From an uncultured Anaerococcus sp. (GTDB taxonomy: Bacteria; Bacillota; Clostridia; Tissierellales; Peptoniphilaceae), in the NCBI RefSeq assembly GCF_937934665.1, contig NZ_CALGYW010000106.1, positions 1 to 8,756 on the forward strand: a stretch of 8,756 bases of DNA. The letters are read 5' to 3'. This document shows, one piece after another, positions 6,079 to 8,756 of this stretch. Under the pieces are notes generated by a model. The model was not told the origin of the DNA. It saw only the letters and a list, made by a program, of their open reading frames with translations, and did no database searches. Made by a program: the position numbers and the translations under genes. The first letter of the stretch is position 1; the number at the start of each line of letters is the position of its first letter.

Positions 6079-8280
6079 CTAATTTTCTATTGTCATAGCA
6101 TTTATTTGGTATTCTGATTCCCAAAGTGGGGTGTTGATATCAAAGCCCTTTACTCTCTTTGAGTAACCAGAGTGGTTTTGGTTAGCATAGAGTGGGATTT
6201 CTGGGAGGTAATCGTTGTACCATTTTTGAAATTCTTCCCATGTATCTAGGTAAGCTTCCTTATCGCCAGGCGTTGTTTGACGAAGTTTTACAGTTAGCTC
6301 GTCTGCAACCGGGTCGTTGGTCTTTGTTCTATTGTCAAAGCCCTTGCTGTGGTATTGGTAATAAGGATCAAATGGTGTACCGAAGTCTGTACCCATGTTG
6401 AAGGCTGTATATTCTGCGTCTTCTTTAGGGAAGTTGTAGTATTCAAGTAAGGTTGCGAAAGAACCACTTGTTACGTTATATTCCATACCAACTTGCTTAG
6501 CATTTACTGGCACTTGGTTTGAAATTAGGGTTGTAATTGGTGATTCGTCAGAACCATATTGGTTTACTTGGAGTTTCTTGCCGTTTTCGTCATATCTGTA
6601 GTAGTCAAAACCATCAGCATTTTTAGCAAATTCTTCATCAGCTTTCGCCTTATCCCAAGGTGTTGTTCCATCTGCCTCAAATTTGAAAGGAGTTTGGTCT
6701 AGAAGAGTGTTTGCCGCATCTAGGTTTAGTTGGTATTTCTTAAATTCTGGATTTGTCTCAAGGTCAGCTCCTCTTTCATTATACATCCATTGGCTGGTAC
6801 CGTACATACCGTTTGTAACTACACCGTAGCCACCTGCATAAGATTGGACGAAACTGTTTCTGTCCATTAGGTGGGCTATAGCTTGCCTTACTTCTTTATA
6901 TTTTGTAGCTCCCCTATCTGTTAGGAAGGTTACGTTGCCGTAGCCGTTTCTTTCAAAGGTGTTGTAACCACCGATTTTTCCTTCTTCTGCAGCCGCTCTC
7001 ATTTGGTCGATTTTAGACCCATCGACTTCTGCTTCCCAAAGGTCTATATTTCCATTTTCTAATAGGTCTACAGCTATATTTTTATTTACTGTTTGAAGTA
7101 TTATATTAGGTATGGTTGCTTTTTCGCCCTTGAAGTTTCCTGCGTAATGTTCATTTAGGCTGAGTTTTACCATGTTATTTGCAAAGGAATTAAACTTATA
7201 AGGTCCATCAACAACTGTTGGTTTTACCCTATATTCGTTAGCTTCTCTTAGCATGGCATCTTCTATAAGTAGTTCTGTAGGATCTACTTCGCCATCTTTT
7301 TTAGCTTCTAGTTCTTTTATTTTTTCTTCATGTTCGGCTTTAGCTGTCTCGTATTCTTCTTTTTCAGATTCTGTAACATCTTCAGCAGTTTCAATGAATG
7401 ACCAGTCGTCTTCGAAGTCTTCTTTTGCTTTTTGGATAGATGTGTCAAGATTTTTGAAATATCTTTCCTTGTCTTCTTCTGTTACTTGATATCCTTCAGT
7501 AGGTTCAAGTTTTTTACCATCTTCAGATACTGTTAGGTTGTCTGTAATAGCATGGAATGGGAATGGGCCATATCCTCTAAGTGAGTCTGCTTCGAAGTAT
7601 GGTAGGAAATCGGATGAAATCGTTGCCTTGAATGTGTAATCATCTACTAGTTCTAAGCCTTCTAGGAAATCCTTATCTCCATTAAAATAATCTTCGTAGC
7701 CTAAAAGTGTATCAGCTCCTATATTTGTTGATCCTGTTACCACTTGGTAGGAGTGGTGGGATGATAAGAGTTGACCAAATAGATAGTTTTTAGCTGTAAT
7801 TGGGCTGCCGTCTGAGAACTTAAGGTCCTTTTTGATGGTAAAGGTAGTGGTTTCTGACCCATCCTCATTTTTTACTGTCTCTGGTTCTTTTTCAAGGACA
7901 GTCATGTTATTTACCCACTGGCCACCCTCGTCTTGGACTATAGTAGAATAACCATTGTTACCCTCTATTCCCATGTACCTACGAGCCTTTACGTCAGTTT
8001 TGTTATTGGTCCAACCACCGATAAAGTCCCCATTTATATCTTCAACACCTACAACCAGGGTATCGTCAGTTGCTTGGTTTTCAAAATCTTCTACAGATTG
8101 TCCACCTTCTGCGACTTCTCCCTCTTCATTTTCTACTTCTTGGTTAGCTTCGCCTTCTACTTGATTATCTTGACCTTGATTGTCTTTGGTGTCGGTAGTT
8201 TTGTCTGCCCCGCAACACGCTGCAATCGTTGTCATAAGGCCTAAAGCCATAAGTGATGAAAATACTTTCTTAATTTTCAT
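6079..8280 (-). CDS. oppA: Oligopeptide-binding lipoprotein OppA (extracellular solute-binding protein, family 5)
   Basis: This is the peptide receptor that hands substrate to OppBC on the outer face of the membrane. The 733 residues begin with a lipoprotein signal peptide (MKIKKVF then a hydrophobic stretch) and lipobox I-A-A-C with the lipidated cysteine at C22, followed by an acidic Gln/Glu/Asn-rich linker (about 25-70). The mature family-5 fold is recognisable in FTIKKDLKFSDGSPITAKNY (147-166), in VDGPYKFNSF (357-366), in YKEVRQAIAHLMDR (461-474) and in the C-terminal YLPEIPLY (691-698). It is longer than a typical OppA (about 540), mainly through the linker, a charged helical insert (about 262-345) and added loops near 540-575. 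GGGAGGA lies 5 nt before the ATG, and the gene has its own promoter and terminator. The ligand cannot be read from sequence; peptide uptake is inferred from the adjacent BCDF genes. Confidence 0.93.
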   Translation of the reverse strand: MKIKKVFSSLMALGLMTTIAACCGADKTTDTKDNQGQDNQVEGEANQEVENEEGEVAEGGQSVEDFENQATDDTLVVGVEDINGDFIGGWTNNKTDVKARRYMGIEGNNGYSTIVQDEGGQWVNNMTVLEKEPETVKNEDGSETTTFTIKKDLKFSDGSPITAKNYLFGQLLSSHHSYQVVTGSTNIGADTLLGYEDYFNGDKDFLEGLELVDDYTFKATISSDFLPYFEADSLRGYGPFPFHAITDNLTVSEDGKKLEPTEGYQVTEEDKERYFKNLDTSIQKAKEDFEDDWSFIETAEDVTESEKEEYETAKAEHEEKIKELEAKKDGEVDPTELLIEDAMLREANEYRVKPTVVDGPYKFNSFANNMVKLSLNEHYAGNFKGEKATIPNIILQTVNKNIAVDLLENGNIDLWEAEVDGSKIDQMRAAAEEGKIGGYNTFERNGYGNVTFLTDRGATKYKEVRQAIAHLMDRNSFVQSYAGGYGVVTNGMYGTSQWMYNERGADLETNPEFKKYQLNLDAANTLLDQTPFKFEADGTTPWDKAKADEEFAKNADGFDYYRYDENGKKLQVNQYGSDESPITTLISNQVPVNAKQVGMEYNVTSGSFATLLEYYNFPKEDAEYTAFNMGTDFGTPFDPYYQYHSKGFDNRTKTNDPVADELTVKLRQTTPGDKEAYLDTWEEFQKWYNDYLPEIPLYANQNHSGYSKRVKGFDINTPLWESEYQINAMTIEN
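6082..6231 (-). repeat. Copy 1 of a diverged repeat (3' end of oppA)
   Basis: The last 50 codons of oppA match the partial gene at 8607-8756 without gaps. By hand count 41 of 50 encoded residues are identical, and many differences are conservative (A/S, S/T, L/V, T/S). This indicates tandem oppA paralogues produced by gene duplication. Confidence 0.85.
7246..7497 (-). other. Charged helical insertion within OppA (domain)
   Basis: This covers residues about 262-345 of OppA, between the conserved YGPFPFHAI region and VDGPYKFNSF. It is dominated by E, K, D and A (EEYETAKAEHEEKIKELEAKK) and looks like one or two long surface helices. Family-5 binding proteins vary here, but about 80 charged residues is unusually long. 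The boundary is approximate and was judged by eye against remembered family patterns. Confidence 0.6.
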
Positions 8281-8284
8281 AGTA

Positions 8285-8291
8285 TCCTCCC
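8285..8291 (-). promoter_or_regulatory. Strong ribosome binding site of oppA
   Basis: GGGAGGA on the minus strand lies 5 nt before the oppA ATG. It is one of the strongest Shine-Dalgarno matches in the window, in keeping with high receptor synthesis. Confidence 0.88.
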
Positions 8292-8315
8292 TAAAATAAG
8301 TTACTTTATATCTTG

Positions 8316-8344
8316 ATTTTAACTTATTGAGAGATTATTGTCAA
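8316..8344 (-). promoter_or_regulatory. Near-consensus sigma-A promoter of oppA
   Basis: On the minus strand a perfect -35 TTGACA (8344-8339) is followed after 17 nt by the -10 TAAAAT (8321-8316, five of six). Transcription would start near 8309, giving a leader of about 28 nt that contains the ribosome binding site. Position, spacing and box quality all agree. Confidence 0.8.
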
Positions 8345-8429
8345 TCTTTTACATCCCTTGTTATAGATAGTTGAATATTTATCGTTTCCATTAATTATTT
8401 TTCCATTTTTTGTTATTTTTTCACTTAAG

Positions 8430-8459
8430 TTTTACACAGGGTGATTAGCTTAGTTAAGC
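8430..8459. promoter_or_regulatory. Cluster of short dyads upstream of the oppA promoter
   Basis: Read on the plus strand, TTTTACAC-N3-GTGA (8430-8444) is followed at once by the palindrome GCTTA-GT-TAAGC (8448-8459), and ACTTAAGT (8423-8430) precedes it. The first element recurs in inverted orientation before oppB (5999-6013). The cluster lies about 85-115 bp upstream of the oppA -35 box. It is a possible regulator-binding region, but no known motif is recognised. Confidence 0.3.
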
Positions 8460-8560
8460 CATGTAAGATTAGGATAAAATCTAGTAGATTTCTAAAAACT
8501 TTTAAAATTTTTGATAAATAAAAACTTTATGAAAACATTTTATTATTAATTTTTTTGCAT

Positions 8561-8593
8561 AAAAAAAGACAAGGCTTCTTGGCCCTGTCTTTT
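8561..8593 (-). terminator. Rho-independent terminator of the upstream oppA paralogue
   Basis: On the minus strand AAAAGACAGGGC pairs with GCCTTGTCTTTT, a 12-bp stem with one G-T pair, around the loop CAAGAA. A T-run follows directly. It begins about 10 nt after the stop codon of the partial gene and separates that gene from oppA. Confidence 0.9.
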
Positions 8594-8603
8594 AAAATCT
8601 TTT

Positions 8604-8756
8604 TTATTTTTCGATGCTCATAGCATTGATTTGGTATTCAGATTCCCAAACTGGTGTATTGATATCAAATCCTTTAACTCTTGCTGTGTAACCTGTGTGA
8701 TATTGGTTAGAGTATAAAGGGATTTCTGGTAGGTAGTCGTTGTACCACATTTGGAA
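8604..8756 (-). CDS. 3' end of a second OppA-like solute-binding protein (partial)
   Basis: Only the last 50 codons and the TAA stop are in the window; the gene continues beyond its right edge. The encoded end reads FQMWYNDYLPEIPLYSNQ, then RVKGFDINTPVWESEY and ends MSIEK. It is collinear with the OppA C-terminus, with 41 of 50 residues the same. It is therefore a family-5 peptide-binding lipoprotein paralogue. It has its own terminator, so it is a separate transcription unit, or the end of one, upstream of oppA. Whether the whole protein is intact, and whether it shares the OppBCDF translocon with a different peptide range, cannot be seen here. Confidence 0.9.
   Translation of the reverse strand, partial: FQMWYNDYLPEIPLYSNQYHTGYTARVKGFDINTPVWESEYQINAMSIEK
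8607..8756 (-). repeat. Copy 2 of a diverged repeat (3' end of the oppA paralogue)
   Basis: This is the partner of the segment at 6082-6231, collinear without gaps over 50 codons and cut by the window edge. The separation between copies is about 2.5 kb, that is one oppA gene plus spacer, as expected for tandem duplication. Confidence 0.85.

Noticed and set aside
8212..8217. C23 of OppA as the lipidated cysteine
   Set aside because: The sequence I-A-A-C-C fits the lipobox best with C22; the next cysteine would give A-A-C-C, which lacks a large hydrophobic residue at the -3 position.
7933..8244. 103-codon plus-strand frame opposite the 5' part of oppA
   Set aside because: It mirrors the signal peptide and linker codons of oppA on the other strand, with no ribosome binding site or promoter of its own.
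8281..8560. Small gene, RNA gene or CRISPR array in the oppA upstream spacer
   Set aside because: No open frame with a ribosome binding site, no tRNA-like fold and no repeat-spacer pattern was seen; apart from the promoter, terminator and short dyads it is plain AT-rich DNA.

Overview
The window carries one complete oligopeptide ABC importer locus, all on the minus strand, plus the 3' end of a second substrate-binding-protein gene. It suggests a low-GC Gram-positive anaerobe. The evidence is AT-rich spacers, strong GGAGG-type ribosome binding sites, sigma-A-type promoters, a lipoprotein signal on OppA and no sign of an outer membrane. Gene content and style fit the peptone-fermenting anaerobic cocci (Peptoniphilaceae, such as Anaerococcus or Peptoniphilus), but that placement is an inference and not proven by anything here.

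Layout in transcription order (right to left): (1) 8604-8756, the last 50 codons of an oppA paralogue, followed by a strong terminator (8561-8593). (2) A 323-nt spacer with a near-consensus promoter (TTGACA-17-TAAAAT) and a GGGAGGA ribosome binding site. (3) oppA (8280-6079), a lipoprotein substrate receptor, followed by its own terminator (6029-6060). (4) A 315-nt spacer with two candidate promoters, inverted repeats and the oppB ribosome binding site. (5) A tightly packed oppB-oppC-oppD-oppF-small membrane protein operon. Its gene junctions are 1 nt, 8 nt, an 11-nt overlap and a 4-nt ATGA overlap, and it ends in a terminator at 2-34. The large surplus of receptor over translocon expected in binding-protein ABC importers could be achieved here by separate transcription units.

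Together the genes encode a peptide receptor tethered to the outer face of the membrane (OppA), two permeases (OppB, OppC) and two ATPases (OppD, OppF). The striking feature is that three of these five subunits carry large extra domains. OppC has a seven-repeat RCC1-like beta-propeller (about 280 residues) inserted in its first extracytoplasmic loop. OppF has about 175 residues of charged, coiled-coil-like helix inserted between Walker A and the Q-loop. OppA has about 80 residues of charged helix inserted mid-protein. A 62-residue tail-anchored membrane protein is translationally coupled to oppF. Core catalytic and transport motifs are intact in all of them, so this looks like a functional importer with added parts on both membrane faces. 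The propeller-bearing permease is the best candidate for something undescribed.
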